From positions 124,001 to 188,000 of the forward strand of contig NZ_SLUP01000002.1 in the NCBI RefSeq assembly GCF_004341235.1: a stretch of DNA of 64,000 nt, written 5' to 3'. The stretch comes from Mariniflexile fucanivorans (GTDB lineage: Bacteria > Bacteroidota > Bacteroidia > Flavobacteriales > Flavobacteriaceae). The translations under genes were made by a program, and so were the position numbers. Below the pieces are notes generated by a model that ran no database searches, was not told the origin of the DNA, and was given only the letters and a program-made list of their open reading frames with translations. Position 1 is the first letter of the stretch; each line of letters opens with the position of its first letter. Positions 8,819 through 17,567 of the stretch are shown in pieces.

Positions 8819-11101
8819 CTAGGTGCTTTCTGTTTTTTTATATACCCCATATTCAGGCTGTTGCAAGTACTTACCTAAACAACTTTTAAGAAAGGTTCCT
8901 ACTGTTCTTTCTGCCATATTAAAAGCACTTGCAAGTTCAACGGCTTCTTTTCTTGTGAATTGGTTGGGTAACGCATCAAAAAACCGTTTTTTATTTTGGC
9001 CAGATTTGAAAGGACCTTGTTCTTCATTTGTTTGTTTAGGCAGGTTTTCGAACATTAAAATATTGTGTTTTAAATAGACTTCTATGAGTTGCAGGGCTAT
9101 TTCGAAATCTTCGTCTAGACATTGTATATCTGTTCCCTGTTCTTGATTTTGGTATTTACGAATGGCCGTGAAAATCATGCATATTCTATACAATACGACC
9201 CCTAAGCGTTTTACGATACTTTGGGCATCTTCGGAAACAAAAGCACTAATTTGGTTTAGGTATTCACTGAACACGGGGTTGAATTTATCCCATTGTTCTC
9301 TTGATAAATGCACTGTTGTTTTACCGCTATCGAGAAACAACACCATTTCATACACTGCTATGGACAATTTTGCAAAATGGTCGGTTAAATTTACCCTTGA
9401 ACCAAAGGGAGAAGGATCTATCCATTTGCTGTTGGTTTTAAACACATAGAAAATAAACCGACTGAACAAACCATCTTCTGCCGAGGATATGATATTGTAT
9501 ACTTGTTGTGGCGTGCCTGAAAGTGCTACGGCTAATCGTGGATTGTTAATTTCGAAATATTCATTATTGGTTTTTCTTGAAATGGATATTTTTTCGTTGT
9601 GGAATGCTTTACGGAGTAAATCGGAATAAGAACCCCAATCGTTTTTGAAAACTTGCCCTAGGGTGTCGGCTTCGGTTTCGCAAATAATTCCAGAACCTTC
9701 ATTTTGTTGTAGGTGTTGAATAATTTTAGCATTGCTGGTATTGGCAGGAATGAATACGACCTTAAAAGGCGGTTCTTCAGGCATTTCTTCTTGATGGGTA
9801 TCCCCTTTCTTTTTAAATCTATTGGCGTGTTTAATGGCTTCTATTTTTTTGTCGTATTCCTTTTTTTGTTCTCTTGAATTTTTGAGGACTTCTTCGTGGT
9901 ATTTATCAGCTAACTCCTTAGATGATTGCAATGCCCCTTTGCCTGACGCCGCAGGTGCTAGAATGAAAGAAAACAGATGTGGGTACATCGTTCTGCCGCC
10001 GTATTCGCCTGTTACATTTGGTAAACAGCCAGACAAAACTGCTAAAGCACCTGTTAAGAATGTGTCTTTTTCTCTTGCCTCAGTAAATGCTTCTGCACCT
10101 TGTTTTAGAATGAGTGGTAAATTATTGTAAACCGATTGCGGAATTGTTGGCGTATTAAGAAGATAGTTTTCATCGTCTGTTGTTTCTTTTTTTTCTATGG
10201 GTTTCAATACCGCTTGCTGTATAGGTTTGCGGTTTGCAAAGTCGGCAAACTTTGCAAAGTCTGCAGCTTGGTTTTTGTAGGCACTTTGAACGGATGCTTT
10301 AATTTCTTTTTCGTTTAAATCGAAATTTGTGATGCAAAAGTCAAGTGTATCAGCTTCATTAATACCAAAACGGTTGGCATTAGATGCTAACAGATGCATA
10401 AAATTGTTTCTGTTTCCGTTGGCGTATTGTTCTTTTTGCTCTGTGAATTTTAGACATTTTTCCAATAAGGTGTCTGTGGATTCGAAACTTTGAGGTTCTA
10501 GTTTGTGTTCTTTTGGAAGCTGTTCTACTTCTTCTTGAATTTCAAACATTGTTGCCGATTCATTTAGATAAGTTTCTGGATCAAAAGAAACAAAACATAA
10601 TCGGGTAATGTCAATACATTTTGGGTCAAAATCGTACCCTGATAGATTTTTATAAAAATTAGCCACTTGATTGTATGCTGTTGTGTGTTGTGCTGCATTT
10701 GAATTGATTTTAATGAATACTTTAATTCCTTCGCCACTTGGGCTTATAAATGATGCAAACGTGTATTTACAATCGTTTACTAATGTGACCATTGTGTTGA
10801 GTTCTGTTACTGGAATGTGGTCGAAATCCAAACCTATAATTTGAGAATAGGATTTTATATTTGCTTTGGTTCTGCTTTTTCCAAACGTTCCAGACATCGT
10901 AAATGCTAGTAAACCACTTTTGATTTCATCAGCTACTTTTTCGTCACCTTTATGTATGGCATATCGGATAGAATTTATATCACTTTGGTATTTATCGGAT
11001 TTGATTTCTTGAAGTATTTCAATAAGACTTCTATCTTTTAACTTGGTCCCGAAATTTTGATACACGCTTACCACCAGCTTGTTGTTTACGACTTCGCTCA
11101 T
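8819..11101 (-). CDS. DUF3987 / BT4734-like (VirE N-domain) mobile-element protein
   Basis: Protein of 760 residues. The N-terminal third (VIGLDFDH-type IIGLDFDHIP, FASFISPSGEGIKVF, YDFDPKCIDITRLCFVSF) matches the BT4734/BF3469-like domain, related to primase-polymerase folds. The middle and C-terminal parts match DUF3987, including the loop LAPAASGKGALQSS, which resembles a P-loop. Proteins with this architecture are a standard component of Bacteroidota integrative elements and are thought to act in element replication or primase/helicase roles; activity is not demonstrated. It overlaps the upstream HTH gene by 4 bp, so it is the last gene of the mobility operon. Confidence 0.85.
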   Translation of the reverse strand: MSEVVNNKLVVSVYQNFGTKLKDRSLIEILQEIKSDKYQSDINSIRYAIHKGDEKVADEIKSGLLAFTMSGTFGKSRTKANIKSYSQIIGLDFDHIPVTELNTMVTLVNDCKYTFASFISPSGEGIKVFIKINSNAAQHTTAYNQVANFYKNLSGYDFDPKCIDITRLCFVSFDPETYLNESATMFEIQEEVEQLPKEHKLEPQSFESTDTLLEKCLKFTEQKEQYANGNRNNFMHLLASNANRFGINEADTLDFCITNFDLNEKEIKASVQSAYKNQAADFAKFADFANRKPIQQAVLKPIEKKETTDDENYLLNTPTIPQSVYNNLPLILKQGAEAFTEAREKDTFLTGALAVLSGCLPNVTGEYGGRTMYPHLFSFILAPAASGKGALQSSKELADKYHEEVLKNSREQKKEYDKKIEAIKHANRFKKKGDTHQEEMPEEPPFKVVFIPANTSNAKIIQHLQQNEGSGIICETEADTLGQVFKNDWGSYSDLLRKAFHNEKISISRKTNNEYFEINNPRLAVALSGTPQQVYNIISSAEDGLFSRFIFYVFKTNSKWIDPSPFGSRVNLTDHFAKLSIAVYEMVLFLDSGKTTVHLSREQWDKFNPVFSEYLNQISAFVSEDAQSIVKRLGVVLYRICMIFTAIRKYQNQEQGTDIQCLDEDFEIALQLIEVYLKHNILMFENLPKQTNEEQGPFKSGQNKKRFFDALPNQFTRKEAVELASAFNMAERTVGTFLKSCLGKYLQQPEYGVYKKTEST

Positions 11102-11376
11102 TTTTTCTTCGGTTTATAGTTATCGTTTAATAAGTCTTGAATGTCTTTTAGGCGGTAATAGATTTTATTGCCTAACTGACAATAACCAATAAATCCGCTA
11201 TCTCTCCAGGTTTGTGCTAATCGTTTGCTTATGTTCATTATTTGCATAAACTCTTGATTGTCGCAAAATAAATCGTCTGGGTGCATCTGCTGTTTTTCTT
11301 TGAGAATAACAGTGAGTTCTTTTAACTGCTCTTGGATTTCCTTGAACATTTTTTCTGTAGGTTCGTAGAATGGCAT
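11098..11376 (-). CDS. Helix-turn-helix (excisionase/MerR-like) DNA-binding protein
   Basis: Small protein of 92 residues. The N-terminal part is charged and helical. The HTH segment reads FMQIMNISKRLAQTWRDSG, followed by IYYRLKDIQDLLND, a winged-helix pattern of the helix_turn_helix_17/excisionase class found in Bacteroidota mobile elements. It overlaps the downstream DUF3987 gene (ATGA) and lies 3 bp after another HTH gene. The likely role is regulation of element genes or directing excision with the integrase; which of the two is not decidable here. Confidence 0.85.
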   Translation of the reverse strand: MPFYEPTEKMFKEIQEQLKELTVILKEKQQMHPDDLFCDNQEFMQIMNISKRLAQTWRDSGFIGYCQLGNKIYYRLKDIQDLLNDNYKPKKK

Positions 11377-11379
11377 GGC

Positions 11380-11682
11380 TTACTTTCTTTTATGAGTTAG
11401 TAAATAGTTTGCTGCCATGGTTTCGATTTCGTCGGTAGGCGTTTGACGATTGCGTTGCAGCCATTCGTCTAATTCTGTACGATTGAAATAGAGTTTTTTA
11501 CCTTGTGGACAGAAATGCGGAATTGATTTCTGACTGGTTAATTTGTAGAGGTGTGATGCGCTTATGTCTAAATAATTACAGGCATCATTGAAGTTTAGCA
11601 CTTCTTTCATTAAGAGGTTTTGTGCCTCTATTTTTTGCTCAAGTTTATCGAGCTTTTCTAAAATTAAAATTTCGTTACTCAT
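11380..11682 (-). CDS. Helix-turn-helix (excisionase-family) protein
   Basis: Protein of 100 residues with a predicted N-terminal coiled segment (EKLDKLEQKIEAQN) and an excisionase-type winged HTH: ACNYLDISASHLYKLTSQ followed by IPHFCPQGKKLYFNRTEL and DEWL. This SHLYKLTS..IP......Y F.R.EL..WL pattern is typical of element-encoded HTH_17 proteins in Bacteroidota. It heads the HTH-HTH-DUF3987 operon. About 120 bp of AT-rich DNA separates it from the unknown gene upstream and could carry the promoter. Confidence 0.88.
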   Translation of the reverse strand: MSNEILILEKLDKLEQKIEAQNLLMKEVLNFNDACNYLDISASHLYKLTSQKSIPHFCPQGKKLYFNRTELDEWLQRNRQTPTDEIETMAANYLLTHKRK

Positions 11683-11801
11683 GGTGTTATTTTTAAAGGT
11701 TTAACAATCATTTCTGAGAGCTAAATTCCTTTATAACACTATGGTAATTAGTTAGGTAGTAACATCTTACTACTATATCTTACTCATCTTACTGTTTTTA
11801 T

Positions 11802-12872
11802 TTATAGTTGTTTAATTATGTTATCTATAATATCTTGTTCTTTAGGAAAGTTGTTTTTGTTTTTATATAGATTGTTACGATTAAGCACTGTTCCTTTTTT
11901 AGAGTAAAATAAATTGGATTGTTCTATGGACGTAGGGTTAAAATTACTGAAATGGTATCCTAATTTATTAACTATATAACTGAATTGTGTTGTTTCGCAG
12001 CCTAAATGAATTTGTGGTGCACCAAGTTTTAAATCTTTACTTGTTAAAACACTTAATAAGTTTTCAATTGTTGTTTTGTCTTCATTCAGAAGCTCAATAT
12101 TTCTGTTCAAAGCAGTTATGACTGTTTTTAATTTAATTGCATCTCCATTGAACACGAATGATAATCGGGTATCTTTTTCAAGTTTAAAACTGTCATTCCC
12201 TAAAAGGATGTTATTCACTGTTTGAAATTCAGGTGTTGTTTTTTCAATATCTATGTCTGGAATTGGTTGTTGTAGTAGTTCGCCGTATAACTCGTTTTTG
12301 TTTGACGGTAGTTCTGAAAGGAATTGAGGATATAATTTTTCGGTTTCTTTCAGCAATCGAATTACGTTGGTAATTAATTGAGGTATTACATAATCTGTTA
12401 ATTCTGTTTTAGGAAATTTTTCTTTATCCGACCCGATACAGAACAAGATGTGTTTGCATGATTTAACAAGGTTTTGGATCATTTCTTTTTTTTGAATTTC
12501 TCCAATGTCTTTATTAATACATTCGAAAATTCTATTTGTTAATCGTGTTGTCTCATTTTTTAAAAGGAAGTGATAAAACTTTTGTGTTGTTGTAATTGGT
12601 TCTATTAACGACGTTTCAACTAATGGATATAGTATTTCATGATTTGTACCGTTGTTTTTCTGCTGCAAATAGATTTCTAAGCCATCTTCTTTGAATAAGT
12701 TAGGTTTGCTATTAAGAAGCTCTTTTAATGCATTATAATACTCGTTTATATTATGTGCTGGCTTCATAAAGTTTGATGATAAATTTTGTCTGTAAAATTT
12801 ATCATTAACAGCATTACTTGCCCAGGGTTTCAACTCTCCGTAGATAACACTTTTAAAAATAGTTAATTCCAT
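11802..12872 (-). CDS. Unknown protein translationally coupled to the integrase
   Basis: Protein of about 356 residues if started at the ATG at 12872, which sits one base after the integrase stop (TAA-T-ATG). A longer reading up to 12923 would overlap the integrase and is less likely. No catalytic motif, signal peptide or membrane segment is evident. The C-terminal 60 residues (APQIHLGCETTQFSYIVNK, then YHFSNFNP and TVLNRNNLYKN) look like the compact domain seen at the ends of several integrase-adjacent proteins in Bacteroidota. It may belong to a DUF6617-like group, but I am not sure. Its position suggests a role in element biology or cargo. Confidence 0.75.
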   Translation of the reverse strand: MELTIFKSVIYGELKPWASNAVNDKFYRQNLSSNFMKPAHNINEYYNALKELLNSKPNLFKEDGLEIYLQQKNNGTNHEILYPLVETSLIEPITTTQKFYHFLLKNETTRLTNRIFECINKDIGEIQKKEMIQNLVKSCKHILFCIGSDKEKFPKTELTDYVIPQLITNVIRLLKETEKLYPQFLSELPSNKNELYGELLQQPIPDIDIEKTTPEFQTVNNILLGNDSFKLEKDTRLSFVFNGDAIKLKTVITALNRNIELLNEDKTTIENLLSVLTSKDLKLGAPQIHLGCETTQFSYIVNKLGYHFSNFNPTSIEQSNLFYSKKGTVLNRNNLYKNKNNFPKEQDIIDNIIKQL

Positions 12873-12873
12873 A

Positions 12874-13980
12874 TTATAAATCGAGTTTGATTCTATTGGC
12901 TGCTTCCATTTTCTTTTCGTCAATTATTTTGGCATATACTTGTGTGGTTCTAATGTCTTTATGGCCTAATAATTTTGATACCGTAAATATATCAGTTCCC
13001 AATGTTAATTGCAACGTTGCATAAGTATGACGCGCGCAATGAAATGTAATCGTTTTGCTAATGCCCCCTTTCATTACCCATTGTTGTAATTTTAGATTAT
13101 GCCATGCACTGTACTTTAAACCTTTAAAAACTCTTTCTTCCGGTTCTCCTATCTCCTTTAATAAATCACGTGCTTGGTCTGACATTGGCAAAGTTTCTGC
13201 TCCTTTGGTTTTCTTTTGTCTGAAACGAATATACCACCCATAATCATTAGAATGTTGTATTTCCGACCAAACAAGCTTGTTTATATCTGACCATCTTAAA
13301 CCCGTTAAACAACTGAAAATAAAAGCTGTTTTTAGAATTGGAATTTCACATTCGTTTTTTATGATGCTTTGCAATTCTTCTAATGTTAGAAACTCTCTTT
13401 CGCTATCGCCCTGTGGTAAACATTCTACTTGTTCTGCTGGGTTGGAACGCATGATACCATCTTTAACAGCTTGTTTTAAAGCTGCACGAAATTTATTGAA
13501 ATAAGAGTGCGCCGAATTATCAGATAGGTTCTTACCACTTGGAGTTTTGGCGGTTTTTGTTAGGTAATCTTTGAAACCCTCAACAAACCTACTGTCTATT
13601 TGTGAAAATGAAATATCCTTTGGACAATACTTTCTTAAATGCTTGATGCTGCTATCCCAATTGCCATAATTACCTTTGCTTTCTAGTCGTTTTTCCGCTA
13701 AAGTTTCCATATAGATAATAAAAAAGCCTTTTAACTTTTCTTGGTCATTGAAATTGTATAATCCGTTCTGAATTTCTAAATGTCTTTTAGAACGAATACT
13801 TTCAGCAAGATTAAAAATTTTACTGTTTTCGTCTTTTTCGGCTTTAGTTAGTTTTCCTTTTTCAGGTTCTGGCATGAGATATAAACCTAAATATTCATAT
13901 TCTCGCTTACCATTTTTATAGTAATCCAGATACAAACTGATTTTGTTGCCTTTCTGTCTTTGTCTTAATGTAACTTTCAT
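12874..13980 (-). CDS. Tyrosine-type site-specific integrase
   Basis: Recombinase of 368 residues with the usual three parts: an N-terminal arm-binding region (SLYLDYYKNGKREYEYLGL), a SAM-like core-binding domain (about 100-190) and a C-terminal catalytic domain. Catalytic residues are visible: Arg in TGLRWSDI, His-x-x-Arg in HCARHTYATL, His in LLGHKDIRTTQ and the nucleophile Tyr in VYAKI. It lies about 600 bp from the mnmE 3' end with only one small HTH gene between, as expected for an integrase near its att site. It appears complete and potentially active. Confidence 0.95.
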   Translation of the reverse strand: MKVTLRQRQKGNKISLYLDYYKNGKREYEYLGLYLMPEPEKGKLTKAEKDENSKIFNLAESIRSKRHLEIQNGLYNFNDQEKLKGFFIIYMETLAEKRLESKGNYGNWDSSIKHLRKYCPKDISFSQIDSRFVEGFKDYLTKTAKTPSGKNLSDNSAHSYFNKFRAALKQAVKDGIMRSNPAEQVECLPQGDSEREFLTLEELQSIIKNECEIPILKTAFIFSCLTGLRWSDINKLVWSEIQHSNDYGWYIRFRQKKTKGAETLPMSDQARDLLKEIGEPEERVFKGLKYSAWHNLKLQQWVMKGGISKTITFHCARHTYATLQLTLGTDIFTVSKLLGHKDIRTTQVYAKIIDEKKMEAANRIKLDL

Positions 13981-13987
13981 AATACCA

Positions 13988-14359
13988 TCAATTAAAAAGT
14001 TTATCTATTTGTGCTCGTTGAATTATTTTCTTTCTTCCAAACTTGTGTATTTGTAGTTCTCCTCGTTTTATCATTCTGTTTATAGTCCATCGACTAACAC
14101 CAATTAATTCAGCAGTGTCTTGAATAGATAAAAAGTTTTTTGAAATTAAAGAGTTGGTGTTTGCTAATTGCAAAGTTTGCTGACTTTGCATTGCCTGCTG
14201 TTGCTCAATTAAGGAGGTTTGTATTTTGGCTTCTTTTATCTTTTGCTTGTAATGTCGAGAATTACACTTATGGCAACAATATTTGGTTAAAGTGGTCTTA
14301 GCTATAAAAGCCTTACCACAGTAAGAACAGGTTTTTGGAATTGCCATATTGCTACTCAT
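13988..14359 (-). CDS. Zinc-finger / HTH excisionase-like protein
   Basis: Protein of 123 residues. The N-terminus has a CSYCGKAF...YCCHKCNSRHYKQK module with paired cysteines that should bind zinc. A glutamine-rich linker follows, then an excisionase-type HTH (SIQDTAELIGVSRWTINRMI) with the wing LQIHKFGRKKIIQRAQI. It is the gene closest to the att site and lies 7 bp before the integrase, so the two form an operon. Its start codon (14359) adjoins the 10-bp repeat array, which could be its own binding site. An alternative start is the Met at residue 5. Confidence 0.88.
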   Translation of the reverse strand: MSSNMAIPKTCSYCGKAFIAKTTLTKYCCHKCNSRHYKQKIKEAKIQTSLIEQQQAMQSQQTLQLANTNSLISKNFLSIQDTAELIGVSRWTINRMIKRGELQIHKFGRKKIIQRAQIDKLFN

Positions 14360-14360
14360 A

Positions 14361-14410
14361 ATAATGTTGCATTATGTTGCTTAATGTAGCGATGTGTTGC
14401 AATATGTAGC
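14361..14410. repeat. Five 10-bp phased direct repeats (NNNATGTTGC-like)
   Basis: Five consecutive decamers read ATAATGTTGC, ATTATGTTGC, TTAATGTAGC, GATGTGTTGC and AATATGTAGC, sharing TGTTGC or TGTAGC at exactly one-helical-turn spacing. A further TTGTTGC occurs at 14426-14432, and copies in the opposite sense (GGCAACA) occur near 14444, 14464 and 14511. The array lies between the zinc-finger/HTH-integrase operon and the mnmE att site, which fits arm-type integrase or excisionase binding sites. Confidence 0.7.
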
Positions 14411-14578
14411 ATCATTTCGCCTATGTTGTTGCTTATAGATTAGGGCAACAAAAAACATTAGTGGGCAACAATTGAACAACAAATATAACGAATAAAGAGT
14501 TATTTGGCAACAAATAAAAGAAGAATAATTCACATAAACACAACAAAAACAAGTAGTTACGTAATAAAAGAAAGATTA

Positions 14579-14596
14579 TTACTTTCCGATACAGAA
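14579..14596 (-). other. Putative attachment site in the mnmE 3' end
   Basis: The last 18 bases of mnmE read TTCTGTATCGGAAAGTAA on the minus strand. This is nearly the same as the trmE/mnmE 3' sequence used as attB by SGI1-type islands, because it encodes the conserved C-terminal FCIGK. The island genes begin immediately beyond it. The partner att copy was not found in the window and should lie left of position 1, unless the weak match at 8699 is one. Confidence 0.6.
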
Positions 14597-15976
14597 ATTC
14601 GCAAAAATATTACCCAATAAATCATCGCTTGTAATTTCTCCAGTAATTTCACCGAAATAGTATAATGCTTGCCGAATATCAATCGCTAACAAATCGCCCG
14701 ACAAACCTGTTTCTAAACCATGTTTTACTTTTTCAATTTCTTCTAAAGCTTTCAATAACGAATCGTAATGCCTTGAATTAGTTACAATTGTATCATTATT
14801 TCTTAATGCACCTGTATTTACAAAACTTAAAAGTTTTTCTTTCAAAGTATCTACTCCAATTCCTTTTTTAGCAGATAACAAATGGATATTAGGGATATCG
14901 GTTTCAAGAAATTTTATGTGCTTGTCATCCAATTTATCAACTTTATTAGCAACAATTAATAAAGGTTTTAATGGATACTTATTCTTTATTTTTTCTATTT
15001 CTATTTTAAAAGTATGAACAAACGATTCATCTTTAAAATTAGTACTATCCGCCAGAAAAACAACAACCTGTGCCTGATCAATTTTTTCAAAAGTTTTTTT
15101 AATTCCAATACTTTCTACAACATCTTTGGTTTCACGAATACCAGCTGTATCAATAAATCTAAAACCAATGCCTCCAATAGAAATTTCGTCTTCAATAGTG
15201 TCTCTTGTTGTTCCTGCAATGTGTGATACAATGGCGCGTTCTTCATTTAAAAGCGCATTTAAAAGCGTTGATTTTCCTACATTTGGTTCGCCCACAATAG
15301 CAACAGGAATCCCGTTTTTAATCACATTACCAACAGCAAACGAATCTATCAAACGTTTCAAAACAAAACTGATGCGTTCTACTAAATCTTTAAACTGGGT
15401 TCTATCGGCAAATTCTACATCCTCTTCTGCAAAATCTAATTCCAATTCTATTAAAGATGCAAAATTTAAAAGTTCTTCACGAAGTTTAGCTATTTCAGAT
15501 GAAAAACCACCACGCATTTGTTGCATCGCTATTTGATGTGACGCTTCATTATCTGAAGATATTAAATCGGCAACAGCTTCTGCCTGACTTAAATCTAACT
15601 TTCCATTTAAAAAAGCTCGCAATGTAAATTCACCTGCGGTTGCCATTCGGCATCCTTTCCGAAGAAATAATTGTATAATTTCCTGCTGAATATAATTAGA
15701 GCCATGACATGACACTTCAACCACATCTTCACCTGTATAAGAATTCGGGTTTTTAAATACAGAAACCAAAACCTCATCAATAATTTTATTTTCATCCATA
15801 ACATGACCTAAATGTATGGTATGTGTTTTTTGAAGGTTAAGCGTCTTTTGGTTTTTTACCGATTTAAAACAAGTATCTGCTATTACAATCGCATCTTTTC
15901 CTGATAAGCGAATAACGGCAATGGCACCGGCACCCGATGGTGTTGCTAGTGCTACTATGGTGTCTTGATGTATCAT
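14579..15976 (-). CDS. mnmE: tRNA modification GTPase MnmE (TrmE)
   Basis: With MnmG this GTPase installs the aminomethyl-type modification on U34 of certain tRNAs. The protein has 465 residues, normal length. The N-terminal formyl-THF-binding domain starts MIHQDTIVALATPSGAGAI. The inserted G domain shows GEPNVGKSTLL (G1), IAGTTRDTIED (G2), DTAGIRET (G3) and NKVDK (G4). The C-terminus ends FCIGK, holding the essential cysteine of the CxGK motif. Because the stop codon lies inside the putative att site, integration preserved the reading frame and C-terminus. No mnmG is present in the window. Confidence 0.97.
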   Translation of the reverse strand: MIHQDTIVALATPSGAGAIAVIRLSGKDAIVIADTCFKSVKNQKTLNLQKTHTIHLGHVMDENKIIDEVLVSVFKNPNSYTGEDVVEVSCHGSNYIQQEIIQLFLRKGCRMATAGEFTLRAFLNGKLDLSQAEAVADLISSDNEASHQIAMQQMRGGFSSEIAKLREELLNFASLIELELDFAEEDVEFADRTQFKDLVERISFVLKRLIDSFAVGNVIKNGIPVAIVGEPNVGKSTLLNALLNEERAIVSHIAGTTRDTIEDEISIGGIGFRFIDTAGIRETKDVVESIGIKKTFEKIDQAQVVVFLADSTNFKDESFVHTFKIEIEKIKNKYPLKPLLIVANKVDKLDDKHIKFLETDIPNIHLLSAKKGIGVDTLKEKLLSFVNTGALRNNDTIVTNSRHYDSLLKALEEIEKVKHGLETGLSGDLLAIDIRQALYYFGEITGEITSDDLLGNIFANFCIGK

Positions 15977-16271
15977 GCAGCAAAAATACTAAATTTGACA
16001 TGCTAAATACCACGCATAATTTATAAAAATATAGGCCAATATGATTTATAATAGATTTTGAAACTTTGACTTATTATCAAATAACAAAAAAAAATAATTT
16101 ATTTACCGCTCCTTTTAAAACCTATAAAACGTCAGTAACCCCTAAAAATACTATGCATACATAGCGCATTTGCCTAACATCTCATTTTAAACTAAAAAAA
16201 ATAATTTTTAACCATGTGACTTTTAATAAATTAGAGTGTCTTAAAAGTATAAGCTAAATAATTAATAACCC
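15977..16271. other. AT-rich intergenic region between mnmE and a hypothetical gene
   Basis: About 295 bp with divergent flanking genes, so it should hold both promoters. The only structure noticed is a short palindrome CTATG-cata-CATAG at 16152-16165. No RNA gene or longer open frame is apparent. Confidence 0.4.
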
Positions 16272-16694
16272 ATGAAAATTAGTGCATCTGTTTTTTCAAA
16301 CCATATTTTAAATTCAAAAAAATTAAATTTAGGAGATATTTATTTTTTCCACAATTTTGCTGTGGTAGAATTTAATGAAGGGGTGCATATAGATATTTAT
16401 AATTCCGATCAAATATTTGACGAGTTAAATAACTATTATGGTTACTCCAAACCTTTTGGAGTGATAGCGAACAGAGTCAATTCATATTCCGTAAATCTAC
16501 TAGATATCGATTTATTTAGAGAAAAATCGAAAAATTTATGTGCTTATGCTGTCGTAGGTCATAACTTTGCAAGTAAAATGAATGCTGTAATTGAAAATAG
16601 CTTTTGCGAAAATGACACTATAAATTATGATAACTTACACGAAGCTATTGATGCCTTAACTTACAAGTTAAGAAAATGCGATTTAGCTATTTAA
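16272..16694 (+). CDS. Hypothetical protein, possibly STAS/SpoIIAA-like fold
   Basis: Protein of 140 residues without signal peptide or membrane segment. It begins MKISASVFSNHILNSKK and contains FAVVEFNEGVHIDIYNSD and PFGVIANRVNSYSVNLLDI. The alternating strand/helix pattern and the NRVNSYSV element resemble small flavobacterial proteins thought to adopt a SpoIIAA/STAS-like fold, but I cannot name a function. It is a single gene reading toward the CvfB-like gene, with a 4-bp overlap of the two 3' ends. Its upstream region is AT-rich without a clear consensus promoter. Confidence 0.75.
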   Translation: MKISASVFSNHILNSKKLNLGDIYFFHNFAVVEFNEGVHIDIYNSDQIFDELNNYYGYSKPFGVIANRVNSYSVNLLDIDLFREKSKNLCAYAVVGHNFASKMNAVIENSFCENDTINYDNLHEAIDALTYKLRKCDLAI

Positions 16695-17521
16695 ACTAAG
16701 TAAATACCGTCTGGTTTAATCTCAATTTGTTTTTGCTTATACAACGTACCCACGGCTTTCTTAAAGTTCTTTTTACTCATTTGAAGCACTTCTTTTATAA
16801 CCTCAGGATCCGATTTATCCGTTAAATTTAAAAAACCACTATTATCGTGCAATTCGTGCATAATACGTTCGGCATTAGGCTCAATATTTCTATAACCTAT
16901 TTGCCCCAAGGTAATATCCAATTTATTTCCTGGTCTTATCTTTTTAACAATACCTTTCAGTTTGTCACCAACACTCAATTCGGTAAAAATTTGGTCTTTG
17001 TAAATCAATCCAGTGTGTAATTTATTAACAATTACGTTCATACCAATATCCGATGGATGCGACACAATCAAATCCACTTCGTCAAATTGGTTCACCGTAA
17101 GCACTTTATTATCCAAAAAACTATTGGTTTTGCTCGACGCTGCCAATCGGCCGGTTTTTTCATCCAAATAGCAATAAACCAAATACCATCCTTTTGGCTT
17201 CATTTTAAAAGCTTGCTCTTTAAATGGGCAAAACAATTCTTTCACCAATCCCCAATCTAAAAACGCACCATATTCAGTCACCGCATTACAACGTAATAAG
17301 GCAAATTCACCCACCTTAATATACGGCATATCGGTAGTTGCAACAGGGCGTTCTTCGTTATCCAAATAAACAAAAACGTCTAATTTTTCCCAAATTTGAA
17401 ACGATTCTGGCACATACCTATTCGGTAATAAAACCTCATTACCGTCTGCATCTACCAAATACGCGCCGTGGTCCGTTTCGCGTAGTATTTCCAATGTATT
17501 AACTTGCCCAATTCTTATCAT
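16691..17521 (-). CDS. CvfB-like S1 RNA-binding protein
   Basis: Protein of 276 residues related to CvfB/YitL. It contains consecutive OB-fold S1-type domains: MIRIGQVNTLEILRETDHG at the start, then VGEFALLRCNAVTEYGAFL, then DLIVSHPSDIGMNVIVNK and GDKLKGIVKKIRPGNKLDI. The C-terminal winged helix (LNLTDKSDPEVIKEVLQ, then KKNFKKAVGTLYKQK) matches the CvfB WH domain. Family members bind RNA and affect gene expression in Gram-positives; the role in Bacteroidota is not established. It is monocistronic and converges on the hypothetical gene at 16272. Confidence 0.9.
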   Translation of the reverse strand: MIRIGQVNTLEILRETDHGAYLVDADGNEVLLPNRYVPESFQIWEKLDVFVYLDNEERPVATTDMPYIKVGEFALLRCNAVTEYGAFLDWGLVKELFCPFKEQAFKMKPKGWYLVYCYLDEKTGRLAASSKTNSFLDNKVLTVNQFDEVDLIVSHPSDIGMNVIVNKLHTGLIYKDQIFTELSVGDKLKGIVKKIRPGNKLDITLGQIGYRNIEPNAERIMHELHDNSGFLNLTDKSDPEVIKEVLQMSKKNFKKAVGTLYKQKQIEIKPDGIYLV

Positions 17522-17567
17522 GCCGCAAAGGTAACAATATTCATCATATTTCTAAATAAATGTATTT

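Larger units (their letters stand above)
1..14596. mobile_element. Integrative element or defence island at the mnmE 3' end (left end outside window)
   Basis: All genes from 1 to 14359 lie on the minus strand. The block stops at the 3' end of mnmE, with a tyrosine integrase gene and recombination-type repeats beside the junction. Its content is mobile-element-like: integrase, HTH/excisionase-like proteins and a DUF3987 protein, followed by a type I R-M operon and an Argonaute-like gene as cargo. Integration at the last bases of trmE/mnmE is well known for other islands such as the SGI1 family. The left boundary is not visible. It is uncertain whether the R-M/Argonaute part and the integrase module form one element or two adjacent ones. 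Confidence 0.6.

Noticed and set aside
11802-12923. Longer start for the integrase-coupled protein
   Set aside because: It would overlap the integrase gene by about 50 bp; the ATG one base after the integrase stop is a better start.
14361-14410. Tandem repeats considered as a CRISPR array
   Set aside because: The units are 10 bp with no spacers of 25-40 bp and no cas genes; binding-site phasing is a better explanation.
15126-15536. Plus-strand frame of 136 codons inside mnmE
   Set aside because: Serine-rich shadow translation of the conserved mnmE gene on the opposite strand.
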